Source: an uncultured Lachnospiraceae bacterium
GTDB lineage: Bacteria; Bacillota; Clostridia; Lachnospirales; Lachnospiraceae
Direction: 5' to 3'
DNA: 15,407 bases
Assembly (NCBI GenBank): GCA_902782655.1
Contig: CACZNY010000415.1
Location: forward strand, 1-15,407
Part shown: positions 1 through 7,561 of the stretch, one piece after another
How the letters are laid out: every line of letters begins with the position of its first letter
How positions within the stretch are numbered: position 1 is the stretch's first letter
Position numbers and translations under genes: made by a program
Notes under the pieces: model-generated
What the model was told of the DNA's origin: nothing
Seen by the model: the letters and a program-made list of their open reading frames with translations, nothing else
Databases searched by the model: none

Positions 1-48
1 CATTCTGCGGGACACGCCGACCGGCAAGCCGGCCGCCTGGTCAAATAC

Positions 49-80
49 GGATATTGAATTTCCGATGAAATTCAATATCC
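49..80. terminator. 13-bp inverted repeat at the 3' end of the CobD-like gene
   Basis: A perfect 13-bp inverted repeat (arms 49-61 and 68-80, 6-base loop 62-67) covers the stop codon of the minus-strand gene (complement 72-74). The stem is AT-rich and no clear run of T follows it on either strand, so it is not a textbook intrinsic terminator. A stop codon also lies in one plus frame at 55-57, inside the left arm. It could therefore serve as a shared, bidirectional 3' end for convergent genes. The hairpin is seen directly; the terminator role is inferred. Confidence 0.45.
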
Positions 81-1091
81 TATAATATCCCGTAAGGCAG
101 AGATCAGAAATTGGTTTGCCTCATGATTTTTGACTGATACTCTGAAGAAGCCTTTTTCAAGGCCTGTAAAATCACTGCAGTCTCTTATCAGGAGGCCTCT
201 TTCAAGGAGTTTTCCATACAGATCTTCCCCTGCTCTGAAAAGAATAAAACAGGTATCGGATGGTACGATTTCAAACCCGAATTCTGAAAGGCTCCTTTCC
301 AGATATGACCGTTCATTCTTTATCATGAGACATGAGTTTTTAAGGTAATCTTTTTCCTTCATAATCCCTGCACAGGCTATACCCGCTTCCAGGGCGGGAA
401 CAGACAGGCTCCATTCAGGAAGATGCATGGAAAGTTTTTTTATATTTTCTTCTGATGAGACCACGTATCCTATGCGTATCCCCGGTATGGCAAAGGTCTT
501 TGTAAATGCCTTAACGACAAACATTTTTCTGAATCTTCTGACGAAATAAGAAAGACTTTCCTTATGCTCCGACAGAGACAGGAAGCATTCATCAGCAATA
601 AGACAGGTACCGGTCTCTTCACACTTTTCAGCAATCTCTATCATTGTTCTGAAGTCAATATTCCTTCCCGTAGGATTATTCGGGTTTGCTATAATAAGCA
701 GATCTGCAGATGCATCTATCTTTCCGGGCAAGGAGCAGATTTCTTCTTCCGGATATCTGAAGACCCTGCAGTTTCCTTCTGCTGCAAGAGCATACTCATA
801 GCCGGAAAAACAGGGGCTGATCAGAAGAGCTGTCTCAGGCCTTATCATCTGGACAATGGCATGAAATAATCCGGAGGAACCGTTTCCGCCAAGCACCTCT
901 TCCGGTTTGCAGCCCTCCAACTCTGAAAGCGCTTTCCTAAGCCTTCTTTGCTTAAGGTCAGGATATTCAGAAATATGCTCCAGTGATTCCTTAATGGCAT
1001 CTGTCACTCTGGCGGGAGTTCCCATGGGGTTTATGCTTACGGAATAATCAAATACTATATTCTTTTCAAATATATCCCCTCCATGACTCAT
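72..1091 (-). CDS. cobD: CobD-like threonine-phosphate decarboxylase / class I-II PLP aminotransferase
   Basis: This is a 339-residue fold-type I PLP enzyme. The N-terminus has the His-Gly-Gly motif (residues 3-5) and a Ser-x-x-Ile-Asn-Pro-x-Gly segment (17-24), both typical of CobD, which decarboxylates L-threonine-O-3-phosphate to supply the aminopropanol arm of cobalamin. Further on are the Asn-Pro-Asn-Asn-Pro-Thr-Gly loop (136-142), an Ala-Asp-Glu segment near 167-169, and the PLP-lysine in Phe-Thr-Lys-Thr-Phe-Ala (Lys198), followed by the Gly-Ile-Arg-Ile-Gly-Tyr phosphate-binding stretch. Length suits CobD and the related HisC. No other cobalamin or histidine gene is in the window, so substrate is assigned by motif only; histidinol-phosphate aminotransferase is the main alternative. 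The ATG at 1091 immediately precedes the conserved HGG and has no Shine-Dalgarno; a promoter lies so close that the message may be nearly leaderless. Confidence 0.75.
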   Translation of the reverse strand: MSHGGDIFEKNIVFDYSVSINPMGTPARVTDAIKESLEHISEYPDLKQRRLRKALSELEGCKPEEVLGGNGSSGLFHAIVQMIRPETALLISPCFSGYEYALAAEGNCRVFRYPEEEICSLPGKIDASADLLIIANPNNPTGRNIDFRTMIEIAEKCEETGTCLIADECFLSLSEHKESLSYFVRRFRKMFVVKAFTKTFAIPGIRIGYVVSSEENIKKLSMHLPEWSLSVPALEAGIACAGIMKEKDYLKNSCLMIKNERSYLERSLSEFGFEIVPSDTCFILFRAGEDLYGKLLERGLLIRDCSDFTGLEKGFFRVSVKNHEANQFLISALRDIIGY

Positions 1092-1102
1092 TTCAGATAT
1101 TT

Positions 1103-1131
1103 ACGATAAGGTATAGGACAGACAAAGTCAA
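1103..1131 (-). promoter_or_regulatory. Candidate sigma-A promoter of the CobD-like gene
   Basis: Read on the minus strand, TTGACT (complement 1126-1131, 5 of 6 consensus) is followed after 17 bases by TATCGT (complement 1103-1108, 4 of 6). Transcription would start about 5 bases before the ATG, which explains the lack of a Shine-Dalgarno sequence. This is a sequence match only. Confidence 0.4.
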
Positions 1132-1181
1132 ACCCCGTTGTTTACTATTTTTTCCGTGCAGGAGTTTTTTTTGGGAATTTC

Positions 1182-1190
1182 TGATATAAT
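1182..1190 (+). promoter_or_regulatory. Extended -10 promoter ahead of the glycan/housekeeping operon
   Basis: TGATATAAT is a perfect extended -10 element (TG-N-TATAAT). No convincing -35 box lies 17 bases upstream, which is tolerated with an extended -10. The predicted start near 1197 gives a leader of about 80 bases before the ATG at 1279. It is the best promoter candidate for the long collinear gene run that follows. Confidence 0.55.
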
Positions 1191-1278
1191 ATGGAGAAAC
1201 CTGTGCAGGAAACACTTTCTTTTTTTAGTAAGGAAGTCTTCCCGCAGCTGATTATCAAAGAAGGGGCAGATTTGTCAT

Positions 1279-2220
1279 ATGAAGGTTTTAGTTACCGGCG
1301 GAACCGGCATGGTCGGTTCACACTTTATGAAAAGCTATATTACCGAAGGCGCAGAGGTAATAGGAATAGCCAGAAATTCCGCTGCAAGTCGTATGGCAGC
1401 CATCCAGGATGACCGTATCGTCCGATGCGATATAATGGAGAGGGATGCGCTCATGAGGATATTCCGGGAGTTTAAGCCTGACGTAGTGATACATATGGCA
1501 GCTCAGGCATTTAACGGTGATTCCTGGAATCTTGAATACGTAACCCATGATACAAATTATATCGGTACCCTGAATGTCCTGTATTGTTGTAAAGAGGCAG
1601 CTCCGGAGGCAAAAGTACTGCTGGCCTGTTCGAGTGCGGAATACGGGAACATTAAAGAAGAGGATTGCCCTTTGAAGGAGGACAGACTGCTGACGCCGCA
1701 TACACCCTACGGAGTGTCAAAAGCCGGAGTGGAAAACCTTGGAAGACAGTATGCACTTAACTTTGATATGAAGGTTTATCTTCCAAGGATGTTTATCCAT
1801 GTAGGCACTGGACATCCGCCGGCAACAGCGATTCAGAATTTTGCAAGACAGCTGGCTCTGATTAAGGCGGGAAAGCTTCCGCCTGAGATACATGTCGGAA
1901 ATCTCACCACCTACAGAGACTATATCGATGTAAGGGACGGAGTCAAAGCCATGCGTCTTTTGATGGATAAGGGAAATCCTGCGGAGCCCTATAATATATG
2001 TAACGGAAAAGCATATCAGATCCAGGAGATCCTGGATATGCTGATAGATATTTCAGGAACAAAGGCCAAAGTAGTGAGCGATAAGAAGCTGTTCAGGGTA
2101 GCAGATGAACCGTTGCTTCTGGGTGATGATACAAAGATAAAGGCTTTGGGGTACATAAGAGGTTACACCATGAGACAGACTCTGGAGGATGTTTTTGCGG
2201 ACTGGGAGAGCAGGATATGA
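1279..2220 (+). CDS. NAD(P)-dependent sugar-nucleotide reductase/epimerase, GDP-6-deoxymannose reductase-like
   Basis: This 313-residue extended short-chain dehydrogenase acts on nucleotide sugars in the cytoplasm. It has the Rossmann motif Thr-Gly-Gly-Thr-Gly-Met-Val-Gly (residues 6-13), the Ser-Ser-Ala-Glu-Tyr-Gly segment (118-123), and the catalytic Tyr-x-x-x-Lys (Tyr144, Lys148). A Pro-Arg-Met-Phe-Ile-His-Val-Gly-x-Gly stretch (169-178) and a Val-Gly-Asn-Leu...Arg-Asp-Tyr-x-Asp-Val-Arg-Asp segment resemble GDP-4-keto-6-deoxy-mannose reductase (RMD) more than UDP-glucose 4-epimerases. The exact sugar cannot be fixed by reading. The ATG is preceded by AAGGGG about 12 bases away, and the frame is closed upstream by a TGA at 1249. 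The 3' end overlaps the next gene by four bases, so it is probably translationally coupled to the glycosyltransferases that would use its product. Confidence 0.8.
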   Translation: MKVLVTGGTGMVGSHFMKSYITEGAEVIGIARNSAASRMAAIQDDRIVRCDIMERDALMRIFREFKPDVVIHMAAQAFNGDSWNLEYVTHDTNYIGTLNVLYCCKEAAPEAKVLLACSSAEYGNIKEEDCPLKEDRLLTPHTPYGVSKAGVENLGRQYALNFDMKVYLPRMFIHVGTGHPPATAIQNFARQLALIKAGKLPPEIHVGNLTTYRDYIDVRDGVKAMRLLMDKGNPAEPYNICNGKAYQIQEILDMLIDISGTKAKVVSDKKLFRVADEPLLLGDDTKIKALGYIRGYTMRQTLEDVFADWESRI

Positions 2221-2948
2221 GTTTTGAGAATGTTACGATACTTTTACCGGCAATGGATGAAACTTACAGCATGAGGCAGACGGTTGAAACCATATTGCAC
2301 ACGTGCAGAAGAAAGGATCTTTGCGAATTTATTTTTATACTGTGTCCCAGGACAACCGAAGAATCCAGGAATACGGCAGAGCAGCTAATTAAAGACTATA
2401 ACAGGTATATACCCATGTATATCCATGATCAGGAATTACCCGGTGTGGGAGGTGCCATCAGAGAAGGTATTGAGCTCGCGAAAGGAAGCCATCTGGTCAT
2501 GATGTCGACTGATCTGGAAACGGATCCCGATGTGATAAGAACCTTTATAGCAGCAGCAAAAAAATATCCAAACAGGATAATAACAGCCTCCAGATGGCGT
2601 AAGGGAGGAGGCTTCGATAATTATAATAAGATCAAGCTTATATGCAACCTGATCTTTGAGCGCAGCATAGGTCTGCTCTACGGGGTGGGTCTGTCGGATC
2701 TTACATATGCTTACAGGATATTTCCTTCCGATCTGATGAGATCCATAAGGTGGGAGGAGCTTAAGCATCCGTTCTTTTTGGAGACTGCCCTTAAGCCGCT
2801 AAGACTCGGGGTAAAATTCATTGAAGTTCCGGGACATTGGTCGGCGCGTACTGAGGGCGTAAGCCAGAATGGTTTTTTTGATAATTTTAAATATTTCAGG
2901 ACAGCGTTTCACAACAGGCTGTTGAGAGAAGAAGACATACTTAAATGA
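2217..2948 (+). CDS. Family 2 glycosyltransferase, dolichol-phosphate-mannose synthase-like
   Basis: This 243-residue GT-A fold enzyme likely transfers a sugar from a nucleotide donor to a polyprenyl phosphate or glycan acceptor at the inner face of the membrane. The N-terminal strand Val-Thr-Ile-Leu-Leu-Pro-Ala (6-12) matches the donor-binding start of GT2 proteins. Pro-Gly-Val-Gly-Gly-Ala-Ile-Arg-Glu-Gly (75-84) and the metal-binding Asp-Leu-Glu-Thr-Asp (99-103) resemble DPM synthases, as does a Ser-Arg-Trp motif (about 124-126). It lacks C-terminal membrane spans, as do the shorter DPM forms. It starts with ATGA inside the end of the SDR gene and ends in ATGA at the start of the GT-C gene. 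Context suggests it makes the lipid-linked sugar donor used by the following membrane enzyme; this is inference. Confidence 0.82.
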   Translation: MSFENVTILLPAMDETYSMRQTVETILHTCRRKDLCEFIFILCPRTTEESRNTAEQLIKDYNRYIPMYIHDQELPGVGGAIREGIELAKGSHLVMMSTDLETDPDVIRTFIAAAKKYPNRIITASRWRKGGGFDNYNKIKLICNLIFERSIGLLYGVGLSDLTYAYRIFPSDLMRSIRWEELKHPFFLETALKPLRLGVKFIEVPGHWSARTEGVSQNGFFDNFKYFRTAFHNRLLREEDILK

Positions 2949-4573
2949 AAAAGATTCATATAAAGAGACCTGATCTTTCCTCTGACCTGGAAAGGAGCAG
3001 GTTTCTCACATTTGTATTTTTTACTGCCCTGGTACTTCTTTCAGGATGGCAGTCTGATGATTCCTTTCACGGCTATGTTATGGTCAAGCATCTCCTGGAA
3101 GGCAATGGTTTTGTATACAATATCGGGGAAAGGGTGTGCTCTACTACAAGCCCTCTCTATACCTTGTCCTGTGCCATTCCGTTTGCATTGACCAGAGAGA
3201 TATATTTTTCCACGCTGATACTGGATGTAATATACAGCTCGACGGCTTACCACATTTTTGCCTATAAAATATGCCGTACAAGAGAACAGGTCCTTACGGG
3301 CTTTTTTGCTTTTGTCGGTTCAAAGGCATTTCTATCTTATACAACATCCGGCCTTGAAAACAGTCTGCTCTTCCTTTTCATGGCTCTTTTTATCTGGCAG
3401 TATATGAAGAGGGATTTTTTTGACGGCAGACATCTTCTGTTTTTGGCTCTTACGTTTTCCGGTATAGCGTTGACCCGTATGGACAATGTTCTTTTTTTCA
3501 TACCGGTAATAGTTTTTGTATTTCTTTTCAAAAGGGATAATACCAGCTTTCTAAAGTGTGCAGGTATCGGACTGGCAGGTCTTTGTCCTTTCATTATCTG
3601 GGAGCTTTTCTCATTGGTCTATTTTGGTTCCCTTGTACCGAATACCGCATACGTAAAGATAGGGACAGGAATAACTCTTACAGAGTATGTAAAGCATGGT
3701 ATTTTATACTATTGGTATACGCTTCTGAATGACGCAGTTGTAATTATAGTGCCTCTGGCATTTATTTTTATGACATTGATACTCAGGAAGGTAAAATATC
3801 TTCTGGTATCTGCAGGTATATTGCTGTACGGAGCTTATCTTTTGAGTGTTGGCGGGGATTTCATGATGGGAAGGCATTTTACCGGGATGCTTTTTATATC
3901 CGTACTCTCTGCCACCATGATGTTTAACAGGGAAAAGGATTACTTTGATACCATCAGGCGTATGCGTATATCCTTTTCCATTCTGGTCATAGGGCTGATG
4001 TGCTGGTCTTTCACATTCGGTACAAATATCGGATCACAGTATTTATACGGACATGCTTTTGCCAGCAGCATTTCTGATGAAAGGGAATATTATTTCGACA
4101 CTACCGGTTTTTACAATAACGTAAGAAGTCTTATCAGGACAGGAAAAACCTGCTGGCAGGATACCTGGAATGATGAAGCTCCCGATTTCTTAAGAAAAAG
4201 CGGCTTCAGCGGAGGGATACTCGATAATGCTGCGGGGATACTGGTTTATAAAAATTCGGACCTGTACTTAAATGATACCTACTGTCTGGGAGATCCCTTT
4301 CTGTCAAGGCTGCCGGCTTACTATCAGCCTTCTTGGAGAGTGGGACATCTGAGAAGAGTCTGTCCGGAAGGGTACAGAGAGTCTGTGTACGAAGGTGAAA
4401 ACCTGATAGAGGACGAGGGGCTCAGAGTGTTTTATGACAAGATACAGCTCATAACAAGAGGCAGGTTATGGTCCAGCGACAGAATGAAAGCTATAATGGA
4501 AATGATGTCGGGAAAATACGAAGGTCTGATAGAGGGCTATGTCGAAAGACATCCGGAGGCTGTGGGAAGATAG
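2945..4573 (+). CDS. GT-C membrane glycosyltransferase resembling AftB-type arabinosyltransferases
   Basis: This is a 542-residue integral membrane protein with roughly ten hydrophobic segments between residues 20 and 360, then a mostly soluble C-terminal region (about 370-542), probably extracytoplasmic. Motifs recall the GT-C family containing mycobacterial AftB: Asp-Asp-Ser-Phe after the first span (Asp38-Asp39), a Gly-Asn-Gly-Phe-Val-Tyr-Asn stretch followed by Thr-Ser-Pro-Leu-Tyr, Thr-Arg-Met-Asp (Asp180), Gly-Ser-Leu-Val-Pro-Asn-Thr-Ala-Tyr (228-236), and Gly-Gly-Asp-Phe-Met-x-Gly-Arg (303-310). Such enzymes use polyprenyl-phosphate sugars outside the membrane. The paired aspartates near the first extracytoplasmic loop would be the catalytic/metal site. 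Its ATG overlaps the preceding glycosyltransferase stop by four bases. Donor and acceptor are unknown; an envelope polysaccharide, teichoic-acid-like polymer or glycoprotein are all possible. Confidence 0.75.
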   Translation: MKKIHIKRPDLSSDLERSRFLTFVFFTALVLLSGWQSDDSFHGYVMVKHLLEGNGFVYNIGERVCSTTSPLYTLSCAIPFALTREIYFSTLILDVIYSSTAYHIFAYKICRTREQVLTGFFAFVGSKAFLSYTTSGLENSLLFLFMALFIWQYMKRDFFDGRHLLFLALTFSGIALTRMDNVLFFIPVIVFVFLFKRDNTSFLKCAGIGLAGLCPFIIWELFSLVYFGSLVPNTAYVKIGTGITLTEYVKHGILYYWYTLLNDAVVIIVPLAFIFMTLILRKVKYLLVSAGILLYGAYLLSVGGDFMMGRHFTGMLFISVLSATMMFNREKDYFDTIRRMRISFSILVIGLMCWSFTFGTNIGSQYLYGHAFASSISDEREYYFDTTGFYNNVRSLIRTGKTCWQDTWNDEAPDFLRKSGFSGGILDNAAGILVYKNSDLYLNDTYCLGDPFLSRLPAYYQPSWRVGHLRRVCPEGYRESVYEGENLIEDEGLRVFYDKIQLITRGRLWSSDRMKAIMEMMSGKYEGLIEGYVERHPEAVGR

Positions 4574-4576
4574 AGT

Positions 4577-5794
4577 ATGGCGGTGAGTAGCATCATTATG
4601 AAGAAAAACATAATGGCCAGGATAATGATTATAGCTCTGATAATGGCTGTGCTTACCGGCTGTACAGGCTGTGGAGAAAAAAAAGACGTTTCGGATAAAG
4701 AGGAAACGACAGCTCCTGTCACCGAAGAAAAAAGCGAAAATGTCATGATGATGCAGCCGGATGGTATCGAACCGGATAACACCATGCAGAATAAGGAATT
4801 GTCTTTGGAAGATAAGATATCCTCCATGGAAATAATATATCGCTTTGGTGATAAGACGGAAACGCTCACAGGAGAGACTATTTCCGGATGGCTTACAACC
4901 CTTCCCGACGGGTCGCTTTCTGTAAATGAAGCCCCGGCCAGGGAATACGTATCCGGCCTGTCTTCCAAATATGATACCTTTGGCCGGAAACGCAGCTTCA
5001 CCACCCATGATGGAAGAAGCATAACGGTGTCCGGCGGTGATTACGGTTATTGGATGGATAAGGCTTCGACAAGGCAGGAGCTGATCTCCCAGATCCTGAC
5101 CGGTGAAAGCGCTGAGCTTACGCCGGTTTACTACGGCACGGCTGATAATTACGGAGAAAATGACATAGGAAATACCTACGTTGAAATAAACATAGGAGAT
5201 CAGCATTTGTGGGTATACAAAAACGGAGAACAGGTTAACGAGAGTGATTTTGTATCAGGAGGATTGTTCAAGGGCAACGGCACGCCGGAAGGAACATATG
5301 CGATTACCTATAAAGAGAGGGATTCTACGCTTGTCGGTGAAGGATATCAGTCATCAGTGAAATACTGGATGCCCTTTAACGGGAATATAGGACTGCACGA
5401 TGCATCCTGGAGAGATGCCTTCGGTGGACATATATACTACATGAAAGGATCTCACGGCTGCATAAATCTGCCAACCCAGAAAGCAGCTGAGATATATGAT
5501 CAGGTGGAAAAAGGAGAAGCAGTAGTTGTTTACGGTAGTATAACAAAGGAGGATGCCATTCCTTCACTGACCATGGAAGAAAAAGCAGCTGCAGCTCAAA
5601 AAGGGTATATTCCTTTGACAGAAGACGTGTCAGCATATTTATTCAAACAGCAGGGTTTTGACAGTGAAACAGCTGCCGCGCTTGCAGAGGCACAGCTTTC
5701 CGGTGTAAACGCAGATACTCCTCAGCAGACAGAAACACCGCAGGATAGTGTTGAAACAACGGATCAGCAGCCAATGCCTCAGGAGGAAGAATAA
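4577..5794 (+). CDS. Lipoprotein L,D-transpeptidase with YkuD domain
   Basis: This enzyme of 405 residues (or 398) forms or remodels peptidoglycan cross-links outside the cell. A basic start and hydrophobic stretch end in the lipobox Leu-Thr-Gly-Cys (lipidated Cys29), followed by an acidic linker. Residues about 75-180 resemble the PG_binding_4 domain often placed before YkuD in Gram-positive proteins. The YkuD catalytic part begins near residue 205 and holds His274 (His-Asp-Ala-Ser-Trp) and the Ser-His-Gly-Cys motif with catalytic Cys295. The C-terminus (about 375-405) is Gln/Glu/Pro-rich. The first ATG has GGGAAG 7 bases upstream. The ATG at 4598 would give the more compact signal peptide starting Met-Lys-Lys-Asn and is an alternative start. 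It begins 3 bases after the GT-C stop, so it belongs to the same operon. Confidence 0.9.
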   Translation: MAVSSIIMKKNIMARIMIIALIMAVLTGCTGCGEKKDVSDKEETTAPVTEEKSENVMMMQPDGIEPDNTMQNKELSLEDKISSMEIIYRFGDKTETLTGETISGWLTTLPDGSLSVNEAPAREYVSGLSSKYDTFGRKRSFTTHDGRSITVSGGDYGYWMDKASTRQELISQILTGESAELTPVYYGTADNYGENDIGNTYVEINIGDQHLWVYKNGEQVNESDFVSGGLFKGNGTPEGTYAITYKERDSTLVGEGYQSSVKYWMPFNGNIGLHDASWRDAFGGHIYYMKGSHGCINLPTQKAAEIYDQVEKGEAVVVYGSITKEDAIPSLTMEEKAAAAQKGYIPLTEDVSAYLFKQQGFDSETAAALAEAQLSGVNADTPQQTETPQDSVETTDQQPMPQEEE

Positions 5795-5807
5795 CGGCGA
5801 AAAAGCC

Positions 5808-6968
5808 ATGATATATGAATTAAACAACCTTTCCGCGTCAGATATGTATCCTTTTCATATGCCCGGCCACAAACGTCAGCAGACTGCTTCCCTTGAAAAT
5901 AACGGAGGAAGCGACTGGCTTAACGAGGCATATTTCCATGATATTACGGAGATAGACGGATTTGACGATCTGCAAAGCCCCAAAGGCATGATAGCCGATA
6001 TCGAGGATCGTCTGGCTGTATTATACGGTGCAAAAAGAGCCTTTCTTTCAGTAAACGGCAGTACCTGCGGCAATCTGTCCGCCATATCGGCTCTGGTTCA
6101 AAAAAACGGATGTCTTCTGGCGGACATGGGGGCACATAGAAGTGTATATAACGCTTCTTTCTTATCAGGATGCAGAATACTTCCTCTTGAGAGGGAGACT
6201 ATGCCTGAAAACGGGCTTACTGCCTGTATTTCACCTGAAGAGACGGAAGACAGACTGAATAAGGCAGGGAAGGAAGGACGGCTGCCGGATGCCGTTCTTA
6301 TCACCTCGCCGACATATGAAGGCTTTATTTCAGATGTTGACAAAATTGCGGATATAGTACACGGATATGGCTTACCCCTGATCGTTGACGGCGCACATGG
6401 AGCACATTATACGGCAGATGAGGGAACATGTTTCCCGGTGCTTTCATCAAAACCGGATGTGACTGTCGTGAGTCTTCATAAAACCCTTCCTGCCATGACA
6501 CAGACAGCCGCTGTACTCATAAACGGATCTCTTGTAAGGCAGGATGAAGTAAAACGTTATATAAACATTTTTCAGACAACAAGCCCCTCTTATATTCTTA
6601 TGGCATCAGCTGAGAGATGTCTTGATATCATGGAGAAGGAGGGCTTTGTGTTAAAAAAAAGGCTCAGGGAAAATCTGGACAGGACGTATGCTCTTTGTAA
6701 AAGCCTTAGACACATTTATTTTACCGGACCTGAATTTGCCGGCAGATACGGGATATATGACCATGACAGGAGCAAGATAAATGTAATGGACCGCTCAGGC
6801 CATATGACCGGACATAAGCTATATGATATATTTAGAGAAAAATACCATTTACAGCCGGAAAAAGCCGGAGACCGGACCTGTCTTTTATTAACCAGCGTAA
6901 TGGATACAGAGGAAGGTTTTCAAAGACTTGGCAGAGCCATTAAGGAGCTGGATGAACAGATAGCATGA
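5808..6968 (+). CDS. yaaO: Orn/Lys/Arg decarboxylase family protein (YaaO-like)
   Basis: This PLP-dependent basic amino-acid decarboxylase has 386 residues from the chosen start. His-Met-Pro-Gly-His-Lys-Arg lies at residues 17-23, as usual near the N-terminus of this family. Val-Asp-Gly-Ala-His-Gly-Ala-His carries the PLP-binding Asp194, and Ser-Leu-His-Lys-Thr-Leu supplies the Schiff-base Lys225, followed by Thr-Gln-Thr-Ala. It is shorter than full-length YaaO/SpeA proteins (about 480), mainly in the C-terminal domain, so substrate could differ. The upstream ATG at 5748 would overlap the transpeptidase by 47 bases and add a basic, non-conserved 20-residue tail. I therefore prefer 5808, although the AGGAGG at 5781-5786 is 21 bases away and no closer Shine-Dalgarno is obvious. 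It opens the block that corresponds to yaaO-rsmI in Bacillus. Confidence 0.85.
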   Translation: MIYELNNLSASDMYPFHMPGHKRQQTASLENNGGSDWLNEAYFHDITEIDGFDDLQSPKGMIADIEDRLAVLYGAKRAFLSVNGSTCGNLSAISALVQKNGCLLADMGAHRSVYNASFLSGCRILPLERETMPENGLTACISPEETEDRLNKAGKEGRLPDAVLITSPTYEGFISDVDKIADIVHGYGLPLIVDGAHGAHYTADEGTCFPVLSSKPDVTVVSLHKTLPAMTQTAAVLINGSLVRQDEVKRYINIFQTTSPSYILMASAERCLDIMEKEGFVLKKRLRENLDRTYALCKSLRHIYFTGPEFAGRYGIYDHDRSKINVMDRSGHMTGHKLYDIFREKYHLQPEKAGDRTCLLLTSVMDTEEGFQRLGRAIKELDEQIA

Positions 6969-7561
6969 AGTATATTTTTTATATAACGGGAAAAAGCGCA
7001 TCAGGAAAAGATTCTGTCTACAGAGCTCTGCTTGAAGACGAAAGGCTGAAGCTGAGTCCTATAATACTGCATACTACAAGACCCATGAGGGATGGTGAGG
7101 CTGAAGGCAGGGAATATCACTTTGTGGATGAAGATACATATCAGACCATGAAAAAACATGGCGATGTGATAGAATGCAGAACCTATGAGACCGTACACGG
7201 ACCGTGGAGATATTTTACAGCCTCTTCCGCAGTGGAAAACAGTATGGATTATTATCTGGGCATAGGAACTTTGGAATCTTATACAGGTATGAAGGAGCAT
7301 TTCGGCAGAGACTGCCTTATACCTGTATACATAGAGCTGGAGGACGGTGACAGGCTGATGCGTGCAATAGAACGTGAAAAGCTTAGCGGAAAACCGGATT
7401 ATAAGGAGATGTGCCGCAGATATCTGGCGGATGATGATGATTTCTCAGAGGAAAAGCTGCTTGAAGCAGGAATAAAGGAGGGAAACAGATTTGAAAATGA
7501 GAATCTGGCGGATTGTACTGACGGCATCAGGAGCATGATAATTGGATATCAGGGTAAATAA
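6965..7561 (+). CDS. Divergent guanylate kinase-like P-loop protein
   Basis: This 198-residue P-loop nucleoside-monophosphate kinase relative starts at an ATGA overlap with the decarboxylase. The P-loop is Gly-Lys-Ser-Ala-Ser-Gly-Lys-Asp-Ser (9-17). The region Thr-Thr-Arg-Pro-Met-Arg-Asp-Gly-Glu-x-Glu-Gly-x-x-Tyr-x-Phe-Val (about 37-54) is the GMP-binding signature of guanylate kinase, and a Gly-Asp-Val-Ile-Glu follows. The canonical Tyr-Tyr-Gly-Thr and Leu-Asp-Ile-Asp-x-Gln-Gly segments are not recognisable; their place is taken by Trp-Arg-Tyr-Phe-Thr and Gly-Ile-Gly-Thr-Leu-Glu. Bacillus has thymidylate kinase at this locus position, so a kinase of another family occupies the slot. It may be a guanylate kinase paralogue or phosphorylate something else. 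The C-terminus overlaps the next gene by 20 bases. Confidence 0.75.
   Translation: MKYIFYITGKSASGKDSVYRALLEDERLKLSPIILHTTRPMRDGEAEGREYHFVDEDTYQTMKKHGDVIECRTYETVHGPWRYFTASSAVENSMDYYLGIGTLESYTGMKEHFGRDCLIPVYIELEDGDRLMRAIEREKLSGKPDYKEMCRRYLADDDDFSEEKLLEAGIKEGNRFENENLADCTDGIRSMIIGYQGK
7529..7544 (+). promoter_or_regulatory. Ribosome binding site that fixes the TTG start of yaaR
   Basis: AGGAG at 7529-7533, 8 bases before TTG (7542-7544), lies within the coding sequence of the upstream kinase. The ATG at 7535 is out of frame, so the site supports the TTG start. Confidence 0.65.

Noticed and set aside
564..869. Plus-strand ORF of 101 residues inside the CobD-like gene
   Set aside because: It is antisense to a gene with clear PLP-enzyme motifs and shows no domain or ribosome binding site.
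1231..1243. GGAAG-T-CTTCC palindrome in the leader of the SDR gene
   Set aside because: A 5-bp stem with a one-base loop cannot form a stable hairpin, and as an operator it is too short to argue for without a second copy.
1191..1412. Plus-strand ORF of 73 residues starting right after the TATAAT box
   Set aside because: Its ATG falls immediately beside the -10 element, so a transcript from that promoter would not include it, it has no Shine-Dalgarno, and two-fifths or more of it overlaps the SDR gene out of frame with Arg-rich nonsense sequence.
4466..5206. Long open frame on the minus strand opposite the GT-C end and transpeptidase start
   Set aside because: It lies fully antisense to two well-supported genes, its translation has no recognisable domain, and it spans a gene boundary. 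It is a composition shadow.
5748..5807. Upstream ATG extending the decarboxylase by 20 residues
   Set aside because: The added stretch is basic, unlike family N-termini, and overlaps the transpeptidase. The conserved His-Met-Pro-Gly-His motif is at the normal distance from the ATG at 5808.
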